Below the pieces are notes generated by a model that did not search any database, was not told the DNA's origin, and saw only the letters and a list, made by a program, of their open reading frames with translations. From contig JAHQIY010000005.1 in NCBI GenBank assembly GCA_019054805.1, positions 2,959,501-3,023,500 of the forward strand: DNA of 64,000 nucleotides, in the 5' to 3' direction. The translations under genes were made by a program, and so were the position numbers. This document shows, piece by piece, positions 22,716 to 35,486 of this stretch; the first letter of the stretch is position 1, and every line of letters begins with the position of its first letter. Origin of the DNA: Brachionus manjavacas. Taxonomy: Eukaryota; Rotifera; Eurotatoria; Ploima; Brachionidae.

Positions 22716-25700
22716 GAGAAAATTATGTCACTTGAACTAATATAAATTTTTTATCAATTGTTTTATTTATTCAAATTTACTTCTTGATTTATTCATTTTG
22801 TTTTCTTTGCCGAAGCCAATATTAAAAATTGCCTTGATAGTCGTCAAAAATAAAGGCTCAAAATTTAAATATTTTTTTTCTAGCAAAAAAAAAATTAATT
22901 TAAATTGTGTCCATCTATTAGAATCATTATTAATTTTTTTTTGTTAAATTTAACTAAATGTTAAAATCCTTATTCTCTATAGGAATATTTTTTAAGGAAA
23001 TTAAAGCAAAAGACTTTTCTTTTTGATATCTTTATAAAAGAAAATAATGATTACTTCAAGCCAAAGACAAAAGAGAAAACAATAGAAATAGAAAAGAAAA
23101 AATGAGAAAATTTTATTCTAAATGTTTTTTAACAAAAACATTGAATTAAATGATATTGCATTCCTGCACCAAATCGCTTTTACCACAGTTATAAAGTTTA
23201 ATTGAGGAGACAATTGTTGTAGCTATAGCAAGAGTTACAACATAAAGTTCAATTAAAATCGAATTTTAAAATCAAAAAAAAAATTTCTCACTAAAAAATT
23301 GTTTAAATTTAAATGGAAAAAATAAATATTTTTCTAAATATTATTTACCGCAAAAATTAAGAACATATTGATATTTTTTTTTGATATAACCATCAACAAT
23401 AGGCAATATATATGCAATACCATAATGCCAAGTCTTATCAATAATATGTTGTATGAACAAAAACTAATTTTTTTCTTTTTTGGAAGCCAAAAGTATTTGA
23501 TAAATATTAATAGTGTACCATGAGTAATAGATTTGTTTAGAACAGTATTAGGCTGAAATGATTGATCACTTGTCTTGGTCGAGCTAGAAATTGGAATGAT
23601 TTATAGTACTTAAGGAAAGTATTTTTAATTTTCTATTAATTTCGGATACTTCACTAGCTATCAAAGATACTTCCATACGGAACTTACCAATTTTGAAAGT
23701 TTCTGTTTTATTGAACCAGTGGAGTCGCAAGTGGCGTTCATGATAAGTTTTTTAGATGGAAACATTAGTTTTGTTTAAAATATGGATACGAAATTCAATT
23801 TAATGAATGAAAACAGAGAACAGATTTTCCATTTCTTTACTTTTGTTTATTTTATTGATTTTTCATTGAAATTTTCACATTTATTTCTAGATATATTGAT
23901 TAAATCTCAATTGAAATTTAATTAAAAAAGTAAATCAAAGAAAAGAACGATTTCAATTCTTTTTTAATAAAGTTCTCTATACCTATATATCTATGGAGAA
24001 ATTCACAAGACTAGCATGAAGCTGATTTAGTATAAACTTTCTCCTAGAAGCAATTTTAAAGAGATTATGAATTTTCAAGATGATGTTTATTTGAAAATAA
24101 AAAGTCTTTAAGTCCATTCAATTGAATCGAATCAATAATATAGATACTTCATCAAACATTTATCAAGGAAGGTGATTCAAAACTATGAACACTGGTTCTA
24201 AATCGACTGTAAATTTAAAATTATTTTTCTTTAATTTTTAGAGATATTTTTTTATTTGATCTAGACAAACTGCTATAATCAAATCAGACATATGATTTTT
24301 TTTTCAATGCCTCAGAAATTTTATAATGCTAACAATTTTTTATTAAACAAAAAAAAAACGCTTGTTTACAATTTTTTTTTTATCTAAATGGCAATTTTTT
24401 AGATTTTTTTCATCAAGTTAGAATAAGCTTCATAAAAAAAAAGTTAGAAGAAAATTGACCTCATCTAATAAACAGATCGAAATTTTAACAAAACGAACTA
24501 TTTGTTTGAGAAGATGAGTAGATTTCAAAAAGAAAAAATTTACTCTAGAAAGATTGATATAGGATGAAACAAATTTTTATTCCAATTTTGCCAAATGATT
24601 AAAGTGAATAGAGTAAAGTAGAATTTCTGATCAAATTTCAATTTTAAAAAAAAATATTTTAATTGAAAAATTACAGATGGTCATCAGTTTGTTTTTAATT
24701 TCTAAAAGCTCTGAAAAGTTCTCTGCAGTGCAAATTTTGTAGAAATATTTTCAAAATTTAAATTTGATTAAAATTGTTAACTTAATTATTTTCAAATTTT
24801 TCATAGAGATTTAAAATATTAAATTGTCATTACTATATTTAATTCCAACGCATTAGTCTGGTGATCGGTTTCTTAACTTTTCATGAGACTTTACTAGATA
24901 AACTGATTTTTCGAATTAAGCCCAGAATTCATCTTGTTTATATCAATAAATTGAGCAAAAAAATTCTTTAAACTTGGAGAAATTTATAGTCTTTGTAACC
25001 TTTATGTTCGAGGCTTGTTTTTAATTTAAAAGGTACAGTGCTGATAGCAACAATATGATTGCTAGCTTACTAGTTTCAGAACCATTTTATTAGCAGCAAC
25101 AAAAAAATTTTTTTTAACTTTATTTAAAAGTAAAAACAAGCTTTGTCAATCTCTAGTTAAATTTAGAGATCAGATAGATCATAATTAAAATATAATAAAT
25201 GATAAATACCCCATTTCAAAAGTATAATTGATGATACCAAGACCTCTTTAATTAATATTAACTTTCACTTGCTCAGAATCGACTAAGCCCTTAATTGTGT
25301 AATTCTCTATGGCTTTGTTGGCTATCCGCGCAGCTCAAACAAGACCAGCAAGGCTTTGAAAGATAATACTCAATGCTAGAAAACTAATATCATTTATTTC
25401 CGTTACACTTTATAATTAATTGAATATAAACACGCTACTTGTTTTAATGTGCGTGTGTTATCTCTAAGATTTCTGTATCATTTAATAAGAGTGTGCATGC
25501 CTAAGAGATAATAAATAATCACGGTTTTTTTCTTTCAAGTTAACTTGGACCGCGTTTATCTTAGGCTTAATTAAAACCTTAATCTCGTAATAGACGATAT
25601 GAATCTGTTTTTTAGCTTTTCAAGTGGGCTTTTCCTGTTTGCATTAAAAAGTCCGAGACCATTTACAACTCATTCAAACGGAAACTAAAGTTATAATTTT

Positions 25701-28700
25701 TTTATATTTATTTTGGCATCGGAACTCTTAGAATTTAAATTATTCAGCTATTGTTAATAAACATTGTAGGTCTTAACCAAGGTAAATAAAAGCTCTGTTT
25801 GCCTAGCTAAATTTCCTGATAGTTTATTTTAAGCTTTTATGTGATTACTAGTCGATGCATTTGATTTTGTCAATACTTACAAAAATACCGAAGACATATT
25901 CGATAATTTTTGTAAGGTCTTAATTTTCCCTACGTGCTAATGATTTGTAAATCGAATCACATAATTAACTTTAATTGTTTATTTTGAGTTTTGGCCGAAA
26001 AGTCATTCAAATTGTTGTTATTCTTTTTTTTTTCACCAAGAGCAATTGTTTATGTGTCATTTAAAATTAAAAAAAAAATCATCAAATTTGGTAAAATGTC
26101 TTTTTTTATTTCTTTAATTTTCAGCACATTAATGAATGGTTTTTATTTGTTTTTTTTTCTAGCTCAGAAACAGTTTTCCAACTACTTGAAATTAAATTTG
26201 TTTACCTTTCATTTTAATATTTCATTAAAAATAGAATTACTTTAATTAGTTTGCCTAAAAGTTGAACACAGTCTAATTAAAAATATTTCACAGATTAATA
26301 ATTAATCTGCATGTAGCCATTTAAAATATTAATTAAGTAATTACAAACAATTTTATTTAAAACAAAGGTGGTCGATGAGAAAATTGATAAATTTTTTGTT
26401 TGAAAATATCTAATCTATAGACAATATTGATAAATTCATAATCTTTATTTAAAAATAGATTATACATTCAATTTTTTTTATCAAAAAAGAATAAAAATTA
26501 AAATTGTTGATTGTTCGATAAAAAATTGAACTATTTAGACTTTTTATTTTCCTCCAACTTTAGTCCCGTTTAAAGCATAAGGTTACCACTCGAAACCTCC
26601 ATTCTATTTTTTCATATTTGCCAAACGCCGTGTTGGCGTAATTCTATTCAATTTTATCTCAGCCAAGTCATCTTATACAACAATATAAAGTGTTGAAAGT
26701 AGATGTTCAATTCAAAATGTAAATATCTTCGAATAATAAAAAAATTATTTTTTTTTCAAAATTTAATTTAATTATTAGAAAATAAAATATGAAATGGATT
26801 GGAAATAAAACTAAAAAGAGCAATTAATAAATTTGAATTTTTTTTTATTTTTAAATTTTCGGCAAATAATTGTATTTATATATTGGTACGTATATTTTCA
26901 CATAAGTCATCTGTAAATAAACTAAAAAAATCAGGTAAACTATACGTGAGTAAAAAGTTTTGAATCGTTTATTTTAAAATAAAAATAAAATAAAAAAAAA
27001 GCAAAAAATTAGATAATTTGCACATAGTAATTTTTTATTTACTTCTATCAGATGCATTGATTACGTAGTTTATGAGGATTTCAGCAAAAAAACTACAATG
27101 ATTTTGGATCTTCTGATACTGGTGCTTTTTGAGTTTAGTTCATTTTAATACCAATAGTGAATGCATTTTATTTCAAAGTATTTGAAATTAATTTTCTACA
27201 AGTTTCTTTCTGATTACAATAGTACAAATAATTAACAATTGACCATAGTAGAACTAATTCAACTTTAAATTTTATATTAAAAAACTGGTAGAACATTTTT
27301 ATATTTTATTCCTCAGAAAAGCCACCGGTGGTTTTAAATTAAAAAACTTTATTAGTAGAATTCATTCATTTTAAATTAATTATTAATTATTTATTTAAAG
27401 ACGACGTAAAAAGTAAAAATATGTGTTTGATTAAATTCCATAATTAAAGCTATTCAATTTTAAATAGATTTTAATTTGCATCATTTTTTTTTCTTTTATC
27501 ATCGACATTTATGCGAAAAAAGGATTTTTTAAGGAACAATTTTTAATCAATTTTCGGATAAATAATGTGCACAAATATTTTATTTATTAAATTGAATTAG
27601 CCTCTTTTAAAATTTTATGTTTAATTTTCTTGTCATTGCCGAACTTGTCGTAATTTTTGAAATAAATAAATGTATAAACATTAAAAAAAAATAGGTGATA
27701 AAAGTGGCTATTGCTAAATCCTAAAAATTCATTTAGTTCTTAGAGTGTGTTTAAGAAATTAAATATGAATGAGAATCCACCTTTTTAGAACCCCATTTGA
27801 AATAAATAACTATAGAACCGTATTAATATTTTTTAATAGTAAAAGTAATGTAAAATTCTATTAATAAAATAAGTTTCTATAATTTTATCTATAAATATTT
27901 TTTTTGATTCAATTAATGTTTTATTTTCTACTTCTTTCAAAAAAAAATAGACTAAAAATAAGCTTACATATCCTGATTTTATTTTTCGAGTGAAGGAAAT
28001 ATTTGTTTTTAAACGTGTCATTAATTTTATTGTTTGAAATCAAGGGCTTATTTTGTTGGGTATTTTTTAAGTAATATTTTTTCAAAAAAAAATTTAAAAA
28101 TTATTTTTTAAAATTAATAAAAAAGTTCTTACATAATCTTTTTTTAAGTTAAATAATAAGTTTGTGATGCCATATTGAGTTAAGGACTTCTTTTTTAAAA
28201 CATCAGTATTGAAAAGAAAAACAATTAGAGTATCATCTAGATTTTGTAAAATTTTTCAGTATTGTAGTTGAATCAAGAAAAAGTGTCGAATATTTTAAAG
28301 GTAAAAAATTTATTCAGTCACAAGTAAAACAAGTGTGATTATTTTTCATTTTTTTAATTTAAAAAATATTAAATCAAAATTCAATTACTAATAAAATCGA
28401 ATGTAATAAATGTTAAATTTATTTTTTTTGTTCTGTAAATAATCATATTTAGTGGATTATAAAAATTCGGAATATTGGAAATCCCATTTCGTTTTATCTC
28501 TAAAATATCATGTTTTCTTGACAAATAGTCAGATAGTCCATATGTTTTTTACAGCAACGAATGCAATTAAATTTTATAATTTTAGTGTCCTATTGAAATT
28601 TTTATTAAAACATAAAAAGAAAGAAATTTTATTTCTCATAGAAGTGCTTTCGAAAAATAAAGATAAACTGTTGAATGATTGAATATCTTGAGTTGGACGA

Positions 28701-29493
28701 AGAGCAAAAATGTTAAGATAAGAAAATATCCGTTTAGAAAGCTATTTTATTTACTAAACAAAGTTAGTGGTAGGAAGGCAAATAATGAATTAAAATTCGA
28801 ATACTCAGTGCTAACTTTAACATCAGTATGCTAAGCTTTATAAATTCACGTCAAAACGCTAAGAGATTTGTGTAAATAAAGTAACATTAAGAGCTGGATA
28901 AAGAATAAAAAAATTTAAATCCATTTCTAAAGCTAATTATCCACTTATCTTTCTCAGAACTAGACTAAATAATTAATTAGAGTATTCCTAGAGTAAGCTA
29001 AATTCAATAAATCAACATGCATTTCGAATCAAAGCTTTTTTTTATCTAACTAGCTGAGATCTTGCAACACAGACATTTGAATTTTCGATCTGAGATCAAT
29101 TCAATCGTCTAGATTTAAATGTTTATCTTCTCATGATGAATTCATCAATCGTCGATACTGGTTTTAATTAAGTTTTTTGTTGAAATTAATCCTATTCACC
29201 TAACTTGCTAGCAAAAAGGCCATTCGATTCGCATCACTTCCAAGTGTTTGCATCACTATTAATTAAATTATATGCGAAACACTTGAAATATCAATTATTT
29301 TAATATTGTCTTATTAGTTTGTTTATAAGACCTATGTTTTAAAGTAACACATTTTATCAGTTTGGCTTAACTACTGAGATAATCTATGGTAGTTAAGGTT
29401 GAATAGAATTCTATTTAAGAATTGAAAGCATTCATCAAGATCTTTAACTGGTGTCATTAGTGTCCAACATCATTTAGGATTATAATAAATAAT
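22716..29493. other. Gene desert, right part
   Basis: About 6.8 kb without a recognised gene or repeat. Imperfect inverted words (TTATCTCTAAG and CTAAGAGATAA) sit at 25449-25512. ORFs at 25991-26245, 27833-28021 and 28452-28682 are low-complexity F/K/I/L runs and were not accepted. Confidence 0.5.
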
Positions 29494-29860
29494 AAATGTC
29501 CCTTTTCTATCCTAGTGGAAAATGGGAAAAGATAATCTCCTTTTCAAGTACCTTTTTGAGCAACGGTTTCGATCTGACACAGAGGCTACTGCATCGAGTT
29601 GAGTTATTGTTTTTATTTCCTTGTATTTTGATAAATCGAGCAAGAACAGTTCCATGCACCCTCAAAGTAGAGTACCTGATGCAACTGAAAGTATTTTGAA
29701 AAATCCAAAAATCTTTAAAAAAGGCACGGATGGAAAAATATGGATTAATAATTGTCCCTATTCTATCTCAGTGGATAATGGGGAAGCGCTTATATCCTTT
29801 TCAAGTACCTTATTGAGCAACGGTTTCGATCTGACACTGCATCGAGTTGATCATCTACCC
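29494..29860 (-). repeat. Two tandem copies of a SINE-like body
   Basis: A block beginning TGTCCC at 29498 recurs at 29752 (254-bp spacing). The copies share TTTTCAAGTACC, GAGCAACGGTTTCGATCTGA and GCATCGAGTTGA. The copies differ by small indels and substitutions. The stretch is richer in G+C than its flanks. It lies next to a tRNA-like head at 29960-30030, so both copies may belong to one SINE family read on the minus strand. Confidence 0.7.
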
Positions 29861-29959
29861 CGCAATTATCACCCAGTCCAAACTGGTCCCCCTATTTTTA
29901 TGATAAAAGAGGTTTAAACATTCGCCCTGAATAGCAGAGATATTTTGAAGATTATTTCA

Positions 29960-30030
29960 TCCTCAGTGAGTTTTGCACCCTCGATCCTCTGCTTGCATGA
30001 CTAACACGCCAAACCATTTGGCTATCATTT
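29960..30030 (-). mobile_element. tRNA-derived SINE head
   Basis: On the minus strand this reads TAGCCAAATGGTTTGGCGTG, like a tRNA D-arm/A box (TGGCCGAGTGGTTNAGGCG). An anticodon-arm-like stretch follows (TTAGTCATGCAAGCAGAGGA), then a weak B box, TCGAGGGTGCAAAAC. The acceptor stem is not maintained, so it is not a working tRNA gene. The body repeat at 29494-29860 lies downstream on the same strand, which fits a tRNA-headed SINE. Confidence 0.55.
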
Positions 30031-30144
30031 AAGATTTCATTTAATCAGAAATTTTATGGACATCGTTTAAGATTTATCCATAAAATTTCATTGCTTAAAA
30101 TTGTCTTTAATTTTGATTTTAAGCCTTTATGTCTTTCCTTACTA

Positions 30145-30260
30145 TTACTTCTTTTTTTTCTGAAACTTAAAATATTTAATTTTTTACTCTTTAACTTATT
30201 ATTTATCGTGCTTTTTATTTAAATTTTTATTCTGAAGGACCTTTAGCTCGTAACAGATAA
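30145..30260 (+). repeat. LINE 3' UTR-like dispersed repeat
   Basis: This segment resembles the 3' UTR of the LINE remnants at 10110-10440 and 50450-50590: a pyrimidine-rich stretch followed by TTCTGAAGGACCTTTAGCTC and AACAGATAA. No coding part precedes it, so it is a very short insertion or a decayed end. Confidence 0.5.
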
Positions 30261-32327
30261 ACGAATTAAGTTCAATGCTTGGAGAACTCAACTCAGTTTT
30301 AAATTATTTTAGATGATGATGATTTTTTTAGATAATTTTTTGTTACCTTTATTCTTGCTTAAATTACGCTAAATTTAGTAGAGTAATAGAATCGGTAACT
30401 TTTTGATAGCGTTAGAATAGTGAACCGAAATTGTTATTTGATTTTTTGAATTAAAAATTAATGTCTCTCTTTCTAAAAAAATATGCACGTTTAATAAAAG
30501 ATTAATTGGAATAAAAATCAACACATTTTTTTAAAATCGATTTTACAAGTGGAAAGATTTTTTTAATAGGAGAACATTTTATATTTTATTGATCATTTGT
30601 AATATGTTTATTAAAACTAAGTGTAAAATTTTATAATTTTTGAATTTTTAAGATTCTCAGACAATTAAGCAAAAAAAAATTCACTCTTAAATAAAAGAAT
30701 TAGTTGAGAAAATTTTCTATTTAAATTTTGTCATTGGAAAATATATTTAGCGAAAAAAATAATTTTGGTGCTTAAAAATCACCTCTGAGAAAAAAAAAAA
30801 GTTATATTAATTTATTATTTAATTCAGCATAAACTGGTCAATTGAGTACCAAGTGTTTTTAGTATACAAGAAAATCTAGCCTAATCGATTTATCATTAAA
30901 AAATTTCAAAGAAATTCATTATTTATTTATCTACTAGGGAAATCCACTTATTAATTTTTTCGATTCAATTTACTGTAGTTTTTTTCTCTAAAATATAATT
31001 AATAATCGATTAAAAATATTTTTGACTTTAAATAAAATATAATAAATCGATTAATAACATTATATTAAGTTAAAATTTAAAATAATGTTAATGCAAATTT
31101 TGACTTGTTAATAACAATACAAAGCAGTTTAATTTTTTTTTAATTTAAATAATCCATATTTATTATTCTATTATAAGAATAGTTTGCGATTCCAATTAGC
31201 ATTTTAAACTTACTTTGGATAAGAAAGGTAGAAAAAAATGAGACAAAGTAAAAAATTGAGTTATGGCATCAAAATTGATTAAAGAAAAATTGATAAATTC
31301 GCTAAGATTATTTTTTTTGCAAATAAATTTAAAATTTTTTTAAAAAATGAAAAAAAAATATTATTTTAAAGGTAGATTAAAAAGCGCGTGAAAATAATAA
31401 CTAGATATCATCTGTCATTTTTGTTTTATCATGAATAAACAAAACTAATTTAGGCAAGTGTTTTCGTAAATTAGCCCTTTCTCAGTTTGAATAGATAAAT
31501 TTAGTACATAAAAAGAGAATTGGCTTAAAAAAATATCCCTAAAGGAATATTTTGAAAAATGATAATTACTGAGCTGATATTTGATCGAATACAAATATTA
31601 TTGTTGTAATTTTTATCATGATTTTAGAATTAAGCTAGGGATTTATCATAATTATTAAATTACAAGTATTGATAGATTTGATTTGATTTTTATCTTTTAA
31701 AAGAGTTATAAATCACAATGTTGTAAAAAGATAAAAATGTCATTTTACAACAAATTTGTACATGTTGATTATTCAATCGAGTATTTCCTATTAAAATGTA
31801 ATAAAGTATCAATAAAATATTTCCTGCGGTTTTTAGACAAATTAAGTTTTGATTTTTTCAAAAAAATTCTTAAAAGCATCTTTATTTATTAATTAATTAA
31901 TGTGTTTTCGAATCGATTTATGTTTTTGCAGATTAAAACTATAATCAATATTTTTTCCCTCTGTATTCGAAAATCTTCAAGGGTTTTGCATTCAAAATTA
32001 CGTTTTGACTTTTTTTATGGATAGATCGGCTCCGAATATCTTAATAAATTAGAAGTTTTAATTATTTTATTTATTTATTCATTTCAAAAATTACGCCAGA
32101 TTCGGCCATGATAAAAAAAAATACTTCTTATAAAATTAAGACATTTTTTTGGCTCTTTTAGAATTCAAGGTTACATTCTTTAAAAAAATTGTGATGTAAA
32201 AAAATCCCTTTTTTTTTTAAAGTTTTTTTTTTCACAAAAACCTGACCAAAGCAGCTCTGCTGAAGTCATTTAAATAAAGTAATTAAAAAATAAATATTTT
32301 TTTTCTTTAGATTTTTAGCTTTTTAAA
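30261..32327. other. Spacer or 5' intron upstream of the Shisa-like gene
   Basis: About 2 kb of A+T-rich DNA with no recognised exon. A signal-peptide exon of the downstream gene would be expected here or further left, but none could be picked out. Confidence 0.4.
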
Positions 32328-33750
32328 ATGGAAGATCCGGGAAATTACAATCGCTACTGTAGTTCGTACTATGACAAACATGGTCTTTACAATGATGGTT
32401 TTCCTTGCCCTGTGGACAAATTCTGCTGCCAATCAGCAGATGGCATCAAAATGTGTTGTTCTTTCAAACAAAAGGATAATTCATTTATGTCATCGTCATC
32501 AAAATCATCTGTTATCTTGTCCACTATTTCAAATGAGTACATCAATCGTCATAAAGTCTATCTAGCTGGTCAAAATCACTTCACATCTCAATCAAGTTTG
32601 AACATTTTACTATCAAAGTAAGCATCTACCTTTTATTTTTGATTTTATCTTATCTTTTCCAAACTGTATCTTATCATTTGTTAAAAATGCCGACATCTTT
32701 TTTCAAAAATGGTACCGATTGTCTGAATTGTGAGTTTCAAGATTCTTATAAGATCTTAAAGGTCAAATTTAATTGGAACACATGGTTAATTGTTGATTAG
32801 AGGGTTGGCGCGGACGTGCCAGACCGAAAAAATAGCTGAAATATGAGATTTAAATGTCTATTCGCAGCTAGCAATTGCGCGCGACCAACTAGGGAAATAG
32901 CATTTTAATAAATATTAATAAGATAAAAATGATAAGATAAACAAAGTTTGAAAAATTAATTAATTATCCTTGATCAAAATTTTCCTGCGGCAATTGATTA
33001 ATTTCTTTTCTTTATTTCAGTTCCAATGTAGTGATAAGCATATGCGCGGCCTTAACTGTGTTATTAGTGCTGACCGGCTTGGTGCTGATGTGCGTGTGCA
33101 AGTGCATGAATCGATCAACTAATCGAAGTGTAAAAAAAAACCTAGACCATCGATCTGCCTATTCGAGAAACAGTAATTCGACATGCTCAACAAGCACGTC
33201 CTCTCAGAGTCCAAAAACAAATCAGCTGACAATATGCTGTGGAGAGGAGCTCGAAGAACAGCAGAAAATTTTGAGCATCAATCCAAGTGAAGTGTCGCAT
33301 CACAGCCAGCGAGCTCCGCTGTCTAGTGACATGATGCAAAAGAGCCTAATCAACCCTAACTTAGCGAGTCTTTTGGCGCATACCAACTTGATAAGACCGG
33401 CGTTCAGCAGTGGAAGCAGCAATATCGGGCTTATCAACAATCACTCAGCTAACACTACACAAACTTCTTTTTTAACTAGTCATTTGAATGAGAATAATTT
33501 GAATGAATTAGGAGATTATTGTACCAATGAAGAAGATGAAGACTTTTTGGTAAGCACAAGCTCAAATTTGGAATTTTTGAAAGCTCATTCGATGTTCAAT
33601 TCAACTCCGTTGAATTATTATCCATCGATAAATGATAAGAAAAAGAAAGAACAAGCTATCAATGAACTAAAGTCGAATACTCAAAATTGTGAACAAACGA
33701 ATGTTGATTTTCGCTTTAGCACTTTTTTGCCGCCGATAAATAATTTTTAG
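32328..33750 (+). CDS. Shisa/STMC6-type single-pass membrane protein
   Basis: Two exons, 32328-32617 and 33021-33750, are joined by a 403-bp GT-AG intron (GTAAGC ... TTTCAG) that keeps phase. The product is 339 residues. The N-terminal domain has C11, C27, CC33-34 and CC43-44 in the order C-x15-C-x5-CC-x8-CC, with DKHGLYNDGFPCP, the Shisa-like core. The cysteine that usually follows the first CC pair is missing. A transmembrane segment spans about 100-123, followed by CVCKC and a Ser/Asn-rich cytoplasmic tail. Shisa proteins modulate trafficking of receptors such as Frizzled, FGFR or AMPA receptors; the partner here is unknown. No signal peptide precedes the domain, so a 5' exon is probably missing. 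Poly(A) signal at 33848-33853. Confidence 0.75.
32795..32895. repeat. G+C-rich insert inside the Shisa-like intron
   Basis: About 100 bp with GGGTTGGCGCGGACGTGCC on the left and GCGCGCGACCAACTAGGG on the right, which are partly inverted copies. This differs sharply from the A+T-rich intron around it and explains why the intron is longer than its neighbours. It is probably a small mobile or foldback element. Confidence 0.4.
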
Positions 33751-33853
33751 TTTTAATGTAATAAGTTTTAATTTGTGTATAGATTAAGTATTATGGAAGA
33801 GTTTTTTTTTAATTTGTTTTGTCGCATATTTATTTCGTTTTTTTTTAAATAAA

Positions 33854-34254
33854 ACAATTTTATAAATATTGAAATTTATTTTAAAATTTTGACATTTTAC
33901 CAATCCAGTTCAAGATTTATATTATTGATTTGTAAAAATATCATCAATTAAAAGCTAAGAAACGCTTTCTTTTGTCTTAAATTGTTATAGGATGACACGT
34001 GCTTATCATTATTTTTAAAGGAAAATTTATTTGTTCAATTTGATTAATATTAAAAAATATGTTGAAATTCCATCCATTTTTTATTTTTATCGAAGACAAA
34101 AACCCATATTTTCCAATTTTCTTTTTGAAAAGTAAAAAAAAAAGAACATTATGACGGACAATTTGTTATGAAGAACAAATATATAATAAATAAAGAACTT
34201 TTTTTGTTCAAGTCTAAAACTACTTCTGCAAAATGTAAAATTTTGTTGAGTTTC
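33854..34254. other. Spacer after the Shisa-like gene
   Basis: A+T-rich DNA with no recognised feature. Confidence 0.4.
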
Positions 34255-34335
34255 AAAAAAGTCATAAGTCAAGTCATAACTATGACTAAAATTTTTGTGA
34301 CTTAGACTTAAAACTGTGACTTATAAACAAGTCTG
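34255..34335. repeat. AAGTC/GACTT-rich element
   Basis: Repeated AAGTCATAA, GTCAAGTC and GTGACTTAGACTTAAA words in both orientations make an imperfect palindrome. Similar clusters occur at 15684-15705, 35130-35255 and 53118-53160. Confidence 0.5.
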
Positions 34336-34840
34336 GAGAATACATTTACTTGTTAGTTTACATCACGTATATTTTCTGAAGATGCTTAAATTAGGCAGTA
34401 GAGAACTTTGAATAGCTTTAATGAATTAAAGAAATTCGAATTTCAGGAAAATATAGAATAAAGTTTTTTAAGAATATAATAATAAATTTTAAAACTTTTA
34501 TTTAAACTAAAAGTCAAATATGAATTCAAAATGTTTTGTTTATAAAATTTATTTTTGTGCATTGCTTCCAATATATTTTGTTTGGTTAAAAATATATGGA
34601 AAATTGATTGATGATTCATTTAATGGTGCCCTTAAATAAAAAGCATTGAAATTTTTAAATTTTTAATTAAAAAAACAATCAATATAAATTCGTTTATTTG
34701 CTAACCTTGACTGATAGAAAAACAAAATTCCTTCAATAAAAGTGTATGAATTATAATTTAATATATAATAAAAAAATTACTTGTTTCTAAGTTGTCGATT
34801 TCTTTTAAAAAAATTAAATAAATAATACATATATAAATAA

Positions 34841-35067
34841 ATAGACAATTTACTGTTGGCTAAATCTTAAAAATGAAAAAGGCTAGATTAATCTTCAATA
34901 ATGTTTTTAATTTACTTGATTCCATGTAATCGATTCCTTTTAAAATTATAAATTGTTACTAATTAATTTTTATAATTCAAAAATTTTCAAATTACTTCTA
35001 TTCAAACCTTAATAAAAAATTTATAAACTATTTTTAATTTTTCTTAAAACTTACTTGTTCCTAAGTT
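34841..35067. repeat. 227-bp direct repeat, copy 1
   Basis: Nearly identical to 35260-35486. It starts ATAGACAATTTACTGTTGGC and ends TTACTTGTTCCTAAGTT. The preceding bases (34780-34840) also match the start of the next unit at 35053-35110, so the original tandem unit was about 275 bp. Confidence 0.9.
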
Positions 35068-35112
35068 GTCGATTTCTTTAAAATTAAAAATTTAAATGAT
35101 GCATAAATAGAT

Positions 35113-35259
35113 TTATCAGAGTTGTTTAAAAGTCATAAAGTCAAAGATAACTCAAGTCATTTGAATTGACTTTAAAATTTTTAAAAGTCAATTTACTGAC
35201 TCAACTTTTAAAAATTTTTAAATGACTTTTTTTTTGACTTTTGCGCAAGTCTGAAATAC
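35113..35259. repeat. AAGTC palindromic element inserted between the duplicated units
   Basis: The spacer between the two 227-bp copies carries AAAAGTCATAAAGTCAAAG on the left and TTTGACTTTTGCGCAAGTC on the right, with further GACTT words inverted around the centre. It breaks the second tandem unit, so it probably inserted after the duplication. Confidence 0.5.
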
Positions 35260-35486
35260 ATAGACAATTTACTGTTGGCTAAATCTTAAAAATGAAAAAG
35301 GCTAGATTAATCTTCAATAATGTTTTTAATTTACTTGATTCCATGTAATCGATTCCTTTTAAAATTATAAATTGTTACTAATTAATTTTTATAATTCAAA
35401 AATTTTCAAATTACTTCTATTCAAACCTTAATAAAAAATTTATAAACTATTTTTAATTTTTCTTAAAACTTACTTGTTCCTAAGTT
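35260..35486. repeat. 227-bp direct repeat, copy 2
   Basis: Second copy of 34841-35067, nearly unchanged, indicating a recent duplication or a collapsed or erroneous assembly join. Confidence 0.9.

Noticed and set aside
25991..26245. 84-codon hydrophobic ORF
   Set aside because: Starts at TTG and consists of F/K/I/L runs from T- and A-rich tracts.
28452..28682. 76-codon ORF
   Set aside because: Non-ATG start and no recognisable domain; weak, but could be revisited with expression data.
29496..29917. Two overlapping ORFs of 67 and 98 codons
   Set aside because: They translate the tandem SINE-like repeat, and similar peptides appear only because the DNA is duplicated.
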